A stretch of 64,000 bases of DNA from Caprella mutica (taxonomy: Eukaryota; Arthropoda; Malacostraca; Amphipoda; Caprellidae), in NCBI GenBank assembly GCA_947561585.1, contig CANNZV010000274.1, forward strand, positions 1 to 64,000. Reading direction: 5' to 3'. The translations under genes and the position numbers were made by a program. The notes under the pieces were generated by a model that was not told the origin of the DNA, searched no databases, and saw nothing but the letters and a program-made list of their open reading frames with translations. This document shows positions 20,501 through 32,891 of the stretch, piece after piece (the first letter of the stretch is position 1; each line of letters starts with the position of its first letter).

Positions 20501-23500
20501 ACCTGCGAAAAAAAAATACAAGATGTGTTTAATAATTTTATTTTGCACTGTTAATACAAACTTATCATTTCAATCCAGATATCAATACTTACTTAGGTAT
20601 ACATGTATTTACTAGCATACCATTTAACTTGTTGTACATTATGTGTAGGGTGAAATAACTCGACAAGAAGTAATATTGATATTCCTACGCTTTCAGTGGC
20701 AACACTAAAGAAAAAAAATAGCTCCTTATAATCTACCTAATCGTAATTATGATAGCTACCTAAATATTATTTAACTTTCTATTTAAAAATAAATAGTCAC
20801 CTAGTTATCTGTTGAGAAAAAAAGTCTTCGATATAGACATTAACTAGGATGGTGTCATTAATTATACTATTGAATAATAATTAAATTGTGTTGTAACTAC
20901 CGATACTGTTGAATATTTAAGGAACTTTTTCGTTACAACATTTTAGAAATTACATAATTTCTCTGTTATTAAAAAAGAAATTTAACCCTAATAGAAAAAA
21001 TTTACAATATAAAATGGACTCTGAAAATCACTGCAAATATTTATCATTTTAATAATTAATATTTATCATTTTAATTATAAATATTTATCACTTTAATTAT
21101 AAAGTGCACAATCTCTTTCGGTTGGGAAAGCAAAGATCCGATATGTAATCCATATAGTACCATCCTAGTTAAGGTCGATATCGAACTTAACTAGGATGAC
21201 GACAATATACCATCATCCTAGTTAAGTCTAATATCGACCTTAACTAGGAATTTACCAGAAATAGTCACCTAGTTACTTGTTTAGAGAAATAGGTAGAGTA
21301 ACGTCTATAACATCCTGAAAACAGATAAGACGGTAGGGACTGACTAATATGCATACACTTTTCTTGTAAAGACGTGAATTTGATATGAAAAAATAGGCAA
21401 TACAACGAGCAAGTTCAAATTTAATTAGAAAACTATTGTCGAAAAGATGCAATTATGGTAATTTGTCTTCTATAATGAGTTAACCATCTCTAAATCGATT
21501 TAATACACTATATTTTCTATATATTAAGATTATAGAAATAATGATTCATTACTGCATCGGGTTAAATACAACCCCTCTCTTTAAAGGGGGTATAGCTACG
21601 TATTATATAATACGTAGGTAGCTATACAGTATGTATTGCCTGTATATTTCTAAATACGTTATTTTTAAATTTTCCATGACATAGCAAAATATGAAGGCAT
21701 AGCAAGATTAATAAATATTAATAGAAATTCATATAAGTATAGTAACTATATCATAAATATTATTTTGCATATATCTTAATAAATAATAATAAAATCACAT
21801 TGCAGAATAAAATACTAAGAATATTTTGTATACCCCAATAGCTATTAAATTTTGGTCGATTAAATAAATAATAATTCGTGTGGCAATAATTGAAACCTCT
21901 ATTTTTAGCTACAAGCTTATTTTACATTTATAGGTAGTGAAGTGACGATGGAATAAAAAAAATAACATGAAATATGTAATGTTAATTTTCGTTAATAATG
22001 TTTAGCTCTCTAGGTACCTTATTACCTAACTAGGTAATAATGATTACCTATACCTAGGTAGTTAAAAATGAAACCAGTTTGCAGTTCCAATTTCATAAAT
22101 GGGTACCTAGGTATACTTGAATGTAAATTACATAGGCACCTACTAGTACATTTATTACTATTTTATGATTATACCTACCTAAGACTATTTTTCATTAATT
22201 ATTTAGTTATGAATAATCTCAAATTTACTCACTATTCGACAATGACAGGCATGATGGAAAATAATGTTACTTTATGACAGCGGTGATGTGACCAATCCTT
22301 CTTTGACAGAGTCAAGACAGTTACTGAAAGTAAGTGAAATAAACATAAGCATTAAGCTTTTGGTGTTATAAAATTTCTATGTATGACTTTTCACTCGATA
22401 TCCCTGGTCCGTTTTAAATTCCAAATTATCGTACGTTTCCACATCTTCGGTCCTAAAAGAAAAAATTTATAAAAAATACATTTTTAATTTTAATTGGCAA
22501 CCAATGTAACTTTTACTTAAATTGATATCCAATTAAAATTTTTATTTTAATTGGTACCTATCCAAAGAGTTTACTTTAATTTAGCGTTGGTTTTTTTTTC
22601 AAGTTTTCGAATAGCAAGATGATTAAACACATAGTAAATAAATAGAATAAATAAATCTATTTATTTACTATGATTAAACACTTTGTCCTGATAATGAATG
22701 TAAATTACCCTAGAATCATGGTATCAATATCCCAATAATGAAGCACTTTTATTTATTTATTTTTTTATTGCTGAAATAGTTTTATTTGGAGCTTTCATGC
22801 TAATTTGTCAAATCTTATCCGATCTAAAATGAAACACCCTGTATATATATTTGTATATAACAATAGAAAGTTTTCCAATTGCCCGCACACTATTATTTTC
22901 TTCACACTGTGGTAATAGTTATGTTATCTCTAGAAAAACTGACACTGATTTAGCCTAACTAGTTAATGTTTTTTATAATGAATAAAAATTAAAGGGAGCG
23001 TTTAGTATCTGAACCGTTTTTTTTATATACAGTCCAATATACCTAGCTTAAATTTTGATACGATATGTAAAATTGAATTCTGAGAAACTTCTGTTCGTAA
23101 ATTTTTTCCGTAAAATGAATATTTAAAATTTTATAGAATTTGTTTCAAAGAATTCAATTTTTTAATTTTACTATGAAGGTACTCATTTTTAATTTTAGTT
23201 CAATTTTACTGTTCTTAGTCTCAAATTGCAGATAACTTTAGTATGAATGATTTTATCGAAAGACACAGGCAGAATTTTTTTTTGTAGATCAAATAGGTAG
23301 TTAAAAATTATCGAAAAAAATTGATGTTTTTTAATATTTTTCTGGATTTTTTTACTTTACAATTCGAAATGCTGCTTCAATTGAAATGAAGGCACACATT
23401 CCTCTAGAATAACATGCCGATAACTCCATCAAAATTGATTGCATATTGTAAAAGTAGTAGAAAAATATATTCAAAAAATATGAGGTACTATCAGAGAAAA

Positions 23501-23964
23501 GTGTATCCGTCAGCTGTAGTATGCTATTTTAGTATTTTTGACCTTTCTTATTTTTTGCATGTGGCATTTTAAAGAGTATTCCTCCGCGATCAAAAATCCC
23601 CCATTAAGGAGGAGCTTATTGCTGGGGTAAAATGTTGGGGTAATTGGGTGAAATGGGGGACAATATATGTATCTAGAGGAGGGACGGGGGGGGGGTGATT
23701 AATACTGATTTTTGACAAGTTATTAGATATTATTTTTGTATATTATTTGAATTAAAGTATAAACATATAGTTTCATTTGTATTATCCATGTAATGTTAAT
23801 TTTGTAATGAATACATGTAATTTTTATAATTTGAAATGAATAATTATAATTTTGAAATTTCTATTCAATTAACCTTGATATATATTTCATACGGTTTACT
23901 CTTGTATGTTTTTATGCAATTTACTTTCGACCAATTTTCGTTCTAATATTGAAACTAATAAGTT
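20501..23964. other. Repeat-rich DNA without recognisable genes
   Basis: Contains inverted repeats at 21130-21250 (CATCCTAGTTAAG and complements), a palindrome at 21585-21630 (TACGTATTATATAATACGTA), a palindrome of TACCTAGGTA type at 22010-22060, a hairpin at 22625-22675 and an interspersed repeat at 22990-23420. No protein-coding signal seen. Confidence 0.5.
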
Positions 23965-24147
23965 CCAGGGCTGGGACAATATGCTCTAAAAACTATAGAT
24001 CACAAAAATGTTATAGACGGAGAGAATTAAAGAGTATTGTATGGTTCTACACCAGCGGTACATAGTATTCGATACCATTTCATTCAGTTTTGTCTATGAT
24101 ATTTTCGGGATCTATAGTTTTTAGAGCATATTGTCCCAGCCCTACAG
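23965..24147. mobile_element. hAT-like MITE with 9 bp target duplication
   Basis: The inverted ends AGGGCTGGGACAATATGCTC (from 23967) and their complement (to 24143) pair over 35 bp. The sequence TAATAAGTT is present on both sides (23956-23964 and 24148-24156). Short length, no ORF, long inverted ends and an 8-9 bp duplication fit a non-autonomous hAT element. Confidence 0.7.
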
Positions 24148-24156
24148 TAATAAGTT

Positions 24157-25887
24157 AATAACTATTCCAATTTCAGGTAAAAGTAGATTTCTAGCTTTAG
24201 TTTTGTTAAATGTCATTAATTCCAAATATATTATGTATAACAACCATTCACACAAGAACATTAGACTAATCCTCTTCAGATATGATTTTAAATAAGTTCG
24301 CTTCTTTTACACCTTTAAATTATTTGTTCTCCTATAGGCTATATTATTAAAACTATAATACACGTTTTCATCTTTGTAGAAAATGTCTATAGTTTTACTT
24401 TTAGTTTTGTCAAATCTTATTCCACGAATATTTTATATTATAATCATTCACACAAGAGCATTTAATCGTCTAAAGATATGATTTTAAATAGCTTCGCATT
24501 TTTTCACATTTAAATGATTTGCTATAATTTGCTATAATTTTGCATTCAGAATTTCAATAAATTGATAGTGATGACTAATTTCGTCGATAAAACCAGTTTT
24601 TCTTCTTTTTCAAAGTCCTTTGTGTGTATAATCTTTTTTAATTCATTCAATATATTGGCCGAAATGTGGAAGTTATTGAAATTTGTGTTTTTAAAATGAT
24701 AATTTATCCTACGACTCAATTTAATGACAACAATCATTAAAATGCTGACAAGCGTTTTTCTCTATTTTCATCAACTTTATAAATAAGTAATTACTAATTA
24801 CCTATACGGCCATACCGATACTTTCTATCTTTTAATAAAGTTCTTTAATTTAAATATTCTTTTAGGCTAATGAATAAAAGAAAGTTATGACTAAGTTGTA
24901 GCTTAATCTATTTAGTTTAGATTTTAAATGCAGTAATTTGATGGATTTTATATAATCTAGTGAAAGGATTCTTTACAGTTTAAATTTTTATATATTAAAT
25001 GCATGCACTACCAATTAACAAGCAGTGATATCGTGAACAAAAAATAACTGAAGTGATCATTATTTTTCTTCTCAATAAATGCCACATCGCCAACGTTGAC
25101 AATAAAATAAGTTACAAAGTTCTATGAGATGAATCAAAAGAAAGTTTCTCCAAGAAGAGAACTAACTGTAGCCACCTACTGCAGTTTTGGTGCTTAATTT
25201 GTGATATCAGAGTGAAACTGGGATTCATGACAACTGTCAACTAAGGCTTTAAACTTGAAGTTCTATCTCTATCAAATATATATTAATATTATACTTTCAA
25301 AATAAGACAAATGAAGGATAAACAGAAATCAGATAATCATTATATATTTATATATTTATAAAAATAGTTTTTCACAAAAGTTGAAAATAACAATTTAATT
25401 AAGTAAATTTAAAAACTACTACACGAATAAATACACTTGCAGGTTATTTCTAAAGTAAAAACTACCCGATACAATTCTTACTAAAATAAAGGATTTCTGA
25501 TTAGTACTAGATTACTTGAAGTGTCAATCTTAGAACAATTTTTAAAAGCTTATAGGGTTGAATAAATAACATGAACCAACAATATACAATTAATTCTAAA
25601 TTTACCCACGATTAAGTTTTTTCAAACGCATAGCAATAAATAAAACTACACAAATTAGTTCGGTATTTTATGCACTTTCTCACGGAGAAATGTCGTTGAA
25701 AATTAAGAAGTAATAAGCATGAATAAATGGATATCGCAGACGTAGGAGTTAAGAAATTTGAATCCTAAATTTAATGGCGATTAAAATGATAGATGTGTCT
25801 GGAATCGTAAAGATTGTTAGGATGCTAAGTCTATTTATGAATGATTGCGGAATAAGCATGTCGGGGAATGAGGCTAGACTTCCCGGG
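24157..25887. other. No gene seen
   Basis: AT-rich sequence. Two related segments (about 24220-24310 and 24420-24500) share CATTCACACAAGA.CATT motifs and may be copies of one another. Confidence 0.4.
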
Positions 25888-26664
25888 AGTGATGAGAACT
25901 ACACTGATAGTGGTGAGAACTACACTGATAGTGGTGAGAACTACACTGATAGTGGTGAGAACTACACTGATAGTGATGAGAACTACACTGATAGTGGTGA
26001 GAACTACACTGATAGTGGTGAGAACTACACTGATAGTGATGAGAACAACACTGATAGTGGTGAGAACTACACTGATAGTGGTGAGAACTACACTGATAGT
26101 GGTGAGAACTACACTGATAGTGGTGAGAACTACACTGATAGTGGTGAGAACTACACTGATAGTGGTGAGAACTACACTGATAGTGATGAGAACAACACTG
26201 ATAGTGGTGAGAACTACACTGATAGTGGTGAGAACTACACTGATAGTGGTGAGAACTACACTGATAGTGGTGAGAACTACACTGATAGTGGTGAGAACTA
26301 CACTGATAGTGGTGAGAACTACACTGATAGTGGTGAGAACTACACTGATAGTGGTGAGAACTACACTGATAGTGGTGAGAACTACACTGATAGTGGTGAG
26401 AACTACACTGATAGTGGTGAGAACTACACTGATAGTGGTGAGAACTACACTGATAGTGGTGAGAACTACACTGATAGTGGTGAGAACTACACTGATAGTG
26501 GTGAGAACTACACTGATAGTGATGAGAACTACACTGATAGTGATGAGAACTACACTGATAGTGATGAGAACTACACTGATAGTGATGAGAACTACACTGA
26601 TAGTGATGAGAACTACACTGATAGTGATGAGAACTACACTGATAGTGATGAGAACTACACTGAT
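25888..26664. repeat. 21 bp minisatellite, 37 units
   Basis: Exactly 37 units of AGTGGTGAGAACTACACTGA plus T. Variation is mainly G or A at one position (GGTGAG versus GATGAG), and the last eight units are all of the A type. Because 21 is a multiple of three and the unit has no stop in several frames, frames are open on both strands (for example an NYTDSGE repeat from an ATG at 25774). I treat this as a by-product and not as a gene. Confidence 0.95.
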
Positions 26665-26685
26665 TAGTACTGCACTAGATAGAAA

Positions 26686-26925
26686 ATCACTGGCGAGAAG
26701 ATCACTGGCGAGAAGATCACTGGCGAGAAGGACACTAGCGAGAAGGACACTAGCGAGAAGGACACTAGCGAGAAGGACACTAGCGAGAAGGACACTAGCG
26801 AGAAGGACACTAGCGAGAAGGACACTAGCGAGAACGACACTAGCGAGAACGACACTAGCGAGAACGACACTAGCGAGAAGGACACTAGCGAGAAGGACAC
26901 TAGCGAGAAGGACACTAGCGAGAAG
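26686..26925. repeat. 15 bp minisatellite, 16 units
   Basis: Sixteen units of GACACTAGCGAGAAG (the first three are ATCACTGGCGAGAAG, and three central units read GAGAAC), plus a decayed seventeenth. It follows the 21 bp array after a 21 bp spacer. Confidence 0.95.
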
Positions 26926-28084
26926 GACACTGCAGACGAGCACTGGTGAATCTGAAAATAATTACAAACGGAATAATTTAAATACTCTTTCGATATTTAT
27001 TTTAAAAAAACGTTACAAGCAACTATTAAACTCAAGAAAACTGATTAATTAGAATTATTTTTTAATTTCATGCTTTAATGAAATAATTTGATAATTACAA
27101 ATAAATAATTGTATTTAAAATGAGATTACTGTTCTACAAGAAATGAATGTATCCAAGTTTTGATAAAAAAAAAGTTGAAGTAAATATTTGCTTCACACCC
27201 AAAGTTTGTCAGTATCGTGCGATCTGATGCCTAAAAATTCTAGTCAAAAGAGTTTCAAAACTACCAAAATAGAAGACAAGAGGGGTTGTAAATTCTGAAC
27301 AACGTGAATGCGAAGCAAATTTGGTATGTTGAAAATGATCCACCTTCGAGGTCAAAATATAAAAAGAATGAAAAACTCGATTCATGAAAAAAAAGGAAAG
27401 TAAATCACATATATATTCAACTATATCAAGTGAACAGGTGTTTCCAATATTAGCATAGAACTAATTAAAGAAAGAGAGTAACAACTTGCACAGATATTGT
27501 TATGTTGTGCATTATGCTGATGAACGTTTGCGAGAGGTTGAACCGTGAACGATAGAAAGAAGAGAATAATTAATAACTACTGAAGTAAATGGTGTAACAT
27601 AACTATATTTTATAAATTTGGAAGGTATCAGCTCAACAGAAAATTTATTCTAAAAATACAAATAGGATTAAATGAATGAAAGTGAGCTAAAAAGACAATT
27701 TCGGTACTAGAGCTCAAAACTGAAAAGTATGGAAATAAATAAATAATATTTTGAATAAAATTGCACAAACCGTTTGATCCACAGGCCTACATTAGATCTT
27801 TCAGAACCCAGCTCTTCTGCAATTTCTTTTCGGCTTTTACCTACCTTAAAGGGCCCTATTATCTGGCCTCTTCTGGAAATATAGTTTTTTCTCTTATGGT
27901 GTTTGTTTGACCTTTAGAATTCATATTTAGAGATGATAAACCTGCAAAATACTATTTTTTTAAGTTAGCGTGGGACCTATAGGTTATCAAGATTATATTG
28001 ATATGAAAATTGGTAGATATTTTACATTGTAGTCTTATATCCGCATAATTTGAGAGTAAATGTAATTTATTTAGTAGGAGGTGT
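26926..28084. other. No gene seen
   Basis: AT-rich DNA with no recognisable gene, RNA or repeat structure. Confidence 0.45.
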
Positions 28085-28570
28085 AACATATGCTTCGAAA
28101 CCAAAGGCCATATCGCTGACGACAAAGGAAATTAAATACAAAGAACTGGAAGAACCAGTCAGAACAGAAATTGTCTCCATGAGTAAAGTCACCTACCATC
28201 GTCGGTGGCAATGCTCATGAATGCAGAAAAGCTATTCCGTGAATACATTCACTTACCAAGGAATGTGTCGAAAAAAGACACAATCATTGGTGGCTGCATT
28301 AACGGATGGAAGAGGAAAATGAAGGGATGATAGTTAATGAAGCCTACTTACGGCTACGAGTCTACCTAACATAAAAATACAAGACATCGTAGTTAAAGTG
28401 CATAACCCTAGCGTTGTCCTCTAAAACTGCAAGTAGCGTTAAAAATAAGATAAACATGATAAAATAGAAAAAAATCCATAATCCAACAGTTCGGAGCCCA
28501 AGGAATGCCACATGAATGCAGAATTGTTCCATTTACCACAAACAGTTTCAGGATAGAGCCCCTAGCGTCT
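28085..28570 (+). repeat. KLMD interspersed repeat, fullest copy
   Basis: Shares ACCAAAGGCCATATCGCTGA, the ACCATCGTCGG block and the TTCAGGATAGAGCCCCT end with 53285-53885. Parts recur at 12533-12640, 18240-18395 and 49285-49470. One frame reads KLFREYIHLPRNVSKKDT, then GGCINGWKRKMKG and a stop. The 53.5 kb copy reads [17 protein letters not shown] and [11 protein letters not shown]. That suggests descent from a coding element I cannot name. Confidence 0.55.
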
Positions 28571-28767
28571 TAATTTTAATAAAATTTCAAACTTCATTAT
28601 ATTACAAATGTTGCTTCTGGAATATCTGGCCACATGGGAAACTTGAAATTATTCCAAGAACCAATATTATATAATCTTGTTCAACTTTTGAAAAAGAAAT
28701 AAAAAATAAAAAATATGCCTAGTAAATACGAAGAAATGTGTATGCTCTTCCATTCAAATCTAAAGGC

Positions 28768-29342
28768 AAGTAAATCGGTGACATACAGGTGAAGTTATAG
28801 GGTAAAGCTGGTAAATTGCGGCACACTAACTAACTGCGGCCTCTAACAACAGAAACATCATAACTTCAAAACACTCGTTAAAAACTTTAATTAATAAATT
28901 ATAGCATGCACTGCGCTTCTTTTGGTAACTATGCAACATTTTTATGTAATTTCAGTTCAGAATGTTTTAGAGACTCACGAGAGAGCCGCAATTAAAATTA
29001 ATTAAAGGGCCGCAATTTACCTGCGTGACCTTAGGTGAAATCATAAAAGCAGAAATCGTTAATTTTGTGCAAGACTTCGTCACAGCTTTTAGCAAAATGC
29101 GATAGCTATTTTCACCTCTATAAAATATTTAGAGTACTTATCAAAGAGACTAAAATATGTTCATTATTTTCACATTTATATATTTATTTAGTCTCTTTGA
29201 TAAGTACTCTAAATATTTTATAGAGGTGAAAATAGCTATCGCGTTTTGCTAAAAGCTGTGACGAAGTCTTGCACAAAATTAATGATTTCTGCTTTTATGA
29301 TTTCACCTAGTATAACTTCACCTGTGTGTCACCGATTTACTT
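28768..29342. mobile_element. Fold-back element with a nested MITE in its left arm
   Basis: Long near-perfect inverted arms: 29034-29152 pairs with about 29190-29308. The outer ends AAGTAAATCGGTGACATACA (28768) and its complement (to 29342) also pair. The left arm alone is interrupted by about 232 bp (28800-29031) that has its own inverted ends GGTAAATTGCGGC and GCCGCAATTTACC and appears flanked by TA. The uninterrupted right arm shows the original sequence. Confidence 0.75.
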
Positions 29343-31009
29343 CTATAAAAAAACTAAATGTGATGGTAACGCAAAATTTCAGTGTCTCTAATTGAAACTA
29401 AATATTTTATAGAGGTGAAGATAAACAAAATTTCAGTTCATTGATAAGAACTCTAAATATTTTATAGAGGTCATCTTCACCTCAATAAAATATTCAAAGT
29501 ACCCTTATCAAAGAGACTAAAATTGTGCAATATCGTCACCTCAAAAATATTCAAGAGACCTCTAAAATATTCAATTAATGAGACTTATATTATAAATTTA
29601 ACTACATAACGTAATTTCAAGGATGAAGATACAAAAAAGTAGCATTCAATTTATTTCTCAGTGTTAGAAAAATTTCGTTTAAAAATTGAGACCATAGCTA
29701 AGAATAGATAGTTATATAAACTCAACAAGAAAAATTTAAATTACAAAATTTCGATAATCAACGTAAATATTTAATAAGCTTTGAAAAAGTAGTGTACTAA
29801 GGTAAAAAGATTGAAAAATATTTATCAAAAGAATTCAAAACTATTCTGCTAAGTTAATATCTAAATGACTCATTCTTGCCAAAGACACAATCTTTAAATA
29901 GAGGAGTACATTATTTAATCACCTTCCATCATTACAGCTAGAGACAAAATGTCCCGTCGCCTATCAACATGAACAGAGTTTGCTTATTTGCGGGAGTAAA
30001 TTATGAATTAGGGAGGAGCGTACCATAAACCGCATTACAGCTGGAACTAGTTTATTCATACGCGTCTGAATCATCTGACGGATACACTTTTCTCTGATAG
30101 TACCTAATTTGAAAAGAGATAACTCAGCTATAAGTTGAGTCACTACGTTGCGCACTGTGCAGCGAGAAAATGAGTAATTTTACAATTTTCATATCAATTC
30201 TTGTGTAGTTCTTATGTTGTTAAGAGGAATATTCCTTGATATAAAAAACAACAATAATACAAATTTCAAATTAGAAAAACAATTAAAGTTAAAAATGTAC
30301 ATTCAAAATTGACTTTTTTTGTAAAGAAAGATGAAATTTTCTTTTAGGAAAACATCGAAGAAAACTGCTGAATTTTGATTATATGGTAGACTAGAATAAA
30401 ATAAATAAAAGGAACTCATTTTATGTAAAAAAAAACTGATCATGTAAATTTTTCCGATAAATAATAATCATTATATATTTTTACTTATATGATCGAAGAT
30501 GTGGAACTGTATGATAATTTGAAACCTAATTTCAGCTGATCATGGATGTTGGAGTTGGTTGCCCTCTGACGTCGCTAAACTTATTGGTCAAAGTCGTAAT
30601 ATACTATATAGGTATGCATTTCTATGTGTCCGGAAATTTCGCCGGAGGAAATTTTTCCGCCAGAAAATTTGCAAAACTGAATTTTCGCTGAATTACACAT
30701 CCGCTGAAAATTTTTGAAAATCTATACGTTATAAATTTAATGAGATATTGCGCACCTAAGGTTAGGTTAGCGGTACGATTGAGGGGGAGGGAGTGAGTGA
30801 ACCCCCTCCTTCCACACCCCCACCCTCGCGCCAGGTTCGATATTGACAAAATGTATATTTTACTATATTTAATATGAAATGAGTATACCTTATCTTGCTA
30901 AAAAAAAATCGGAGCAAATAAAGATAACGGACCAGAGTCTGTTATCTTTATTCAGTTAAATTCTTAATATCTAAATAATATTTTATTCAAGGATTTAAGC
31001 AGAAAACTT
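29343..31009. other. No gene seen; repeat fragments
   Basis: Fragments of the preceding fold-back arms recur at 29395-29530 (AAATATTTTATAGAGGTGAA). At 30910-30950 a short hairpin carries the GATAACGGACCAGA motif of the hAT-like MITE at 53373. The GC-rich part at 30765-30840 includes GGTTAGGTTAG but no gene. Confidence 0.45.
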
Positions 31010-32085
31010 TTCTGATCAATGATCTAAAGTAGTTTTTAGAAATGGTGTGGAGATGTTTTATAGTAATGATTTGAAGATGTTTTAGAAATGATCTAATGAT
31101 GTTTTTAGAAATGATGTATTTAGTAATGATGTAAAGATCTTTTTAGAAATGATTCAACGATGTTTTAGAAATGGTCTAATGATTTTCTTTAGAAATAATC
31201 TAAAACTGTTTTTTAGAAATGATCTAAAGATGTTATTAAAGTAATGATGTAAAGATGTTTTTTAATTGATCTAAAAATGTTATTAGAAATGATCTGAAGA
31301 TGTTATTAGAAGGTGATCTAAAGATGTTTTTTAAATGATCTAACGATGTTTTTTAATGATCTAAAGATGTTATTAGAAATAATCTAAAGATGTTTTTGAA
31401 ATGATCTAACGATGTTATTAGAAATGATCTAAAGATGTTATTAGAAATGATCTAACGATGTTAATAGAAATGATCTAAAGATGTTATTAGAAATGATCTA
31501 AAGATGTTATTAGAAATGATCTAAAAATGTTATTAGAAATGATCTAAAAATGTTATTATGAATGAACTAAAGATGTTATTAGAAATGAACTAAAGATGTT
31601 TTTAGAAATGATCTAAAGATGTTATTAGAAATGATCTAAAAATGTTTTTTATAAATGATCTAAAGATGTTATTAGAAATGATCTAAAGATGTTATTAGAA
31701 ATGATCTAAAGATGTTATTAGAAATGATCTAACGATGTTATTAGAAATGAACTAAAGATGTTATTAGAAATGATCTAAAGATGTTTTTTTAAATGATCTA
31801 AAGCTGTTATAATAAATTATCTAAAAATGTTTTTTATAAATGATCTAAAGATGTTATTAGAAATGATCTAAAGATGTTATTAGAAATGATCTAAAGATTT
31901 TATTAAAAATGATCTAAAGATGTTATTAGATGTGATCTAAAGATGTTATTAGAAATAATCTAAAGATGTTATTAGAAATAATCTAAAGATGTTATTAGAA
32001 GATGATCTAAAGATGTTATTAGAAGATGATCTAAAGATGTTTATTTTAATGATCTAAAAATGTTATTAGAAATGATCTAAAGATG
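31010..32085. repeat. 23 bp satellite-like array
   Basis: About 46 imperfect units of GATCTAAAGATGTTATTAGA plus AAT, spanning 1.1 kb. Units differ mainly by small insertions in the TTATT/TTTTT part. Non-coding. Confidence 0.9.
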
Positions 32086-32197
32086 ACTTGCATTGTGTAG
32101 TTCTTATTAAATTGTAATATGTATTTATCAGATTTAAATTTCTTTATTTATCAAATATACCTATTCATCATAACTAATTAAATCTCTTTTCTTACAG

Positions 32198-32313
32198 GTT
32201 CTGCTCTCTCCAGGTTCTGCTCTCTCCAGGTTCTGCTCTCTCCAGGGAGGATAGACACAAGTGCAGATCAAACAGGAAAGTGGTGGAAGAGTTGACTGCT
32301 TCACAACCACCAG
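32198..32313 (+). other. Candidate exon with tandem splice acceptors
   Basis: A pyrimidine-rich tract ends in TTACAG at 32197. It is followed by three 16 bp copies of GTTCTGCTCTCTCCAG, each ending as an acceptor-like CCAG, then 65 bp, then a CAG-GTAACT donor at 32313/32314. One frame is open throughout and includes EDRHKCRSNRKVVEEL. GC content is above that of the surroundings. No homolog is recognised. It could be a 5' exon of the BLCAP gene 9.5 kb downstream or part of an unknown gene. Confidence 0.35.
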
Positions 32314-32340
32314 GTAACTAACTAATACATCATCAATGCC

Positions 32341-32891
32341 TTAAAGGTCCTCTCCAGGCTCCGAGAAAAAAATGAGTTTATTACATAATATTATAGAACT
32401 AAGGTCTACGATCATTATTCCGCAAACCACATGCAATTCGGTTCAGTATATATTTTATTATTTGCTTATAAAGTTTTTTAATACTCTGTGAGCAACAATT
32501 GAGAAAATCTCCAACCTGACGCTGAGAAAGAAGATTGTACACTCTTTGTTTTGATTTAAAATTTAGATTTTTAAACAAACAATGCGTTTTTGGCCTTCTT
32601 TTAAGATATTAATTGTTTCTAAAAGTATATAAACGTTTCTATAATAAGTTTATCCAAATTTAAACCTTTAAACGAATAATATATAGATCTATTAAACAAC
32701 CAAATACCTAGTTGACAATCAAAACAAATGGTGTACATTCTTCTTCTTCAGACTGAAAATTAAAAAGTCGGAAGTAAACTAGGTTTTGTAGAATTTTGAA
32801 TATAAAAATCTTTAAAAGCATATATAATTAAAAATATGTTATCAAATTTGATGCGGTTTGCAGTAAAATGATAAGAAACATTAGCCTCGTT
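32341..32891 (+). mobile_element. TTAA MITE, copy 3 (right end lost)
   Basis: Same left end as copy 1 (TTAAAGGTCCTCTCCAGGCT) and collinear with the inverted copy at 50098-50704 down to GAAACATTAGCCTCGTT, after which the match stops. It lies just after the candidate exon donor. Confidence 0.75.

Noticed and set aside
25888..26925. Possible CRISPR array
   Set aside because: The repeats are contiguous with no unique spacers, and the DNA is eukaryotic.
25774..27052. Long open frames on both strands over the tandem arrays
   Set aside because: Unit lengths of 21 and 15 bp keep any stop-free frame open in several frames on both strands at once. There is no non-repetitive protein part beyond a short lead-in.
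30622..30849. Minus-strand 75-codon frame in the GC-rich patch
   Set aside because: No recognisable domain. The sequence contains CCGGAAATTTCGCCGG-type palindromic repeats common in intergenic DNA.
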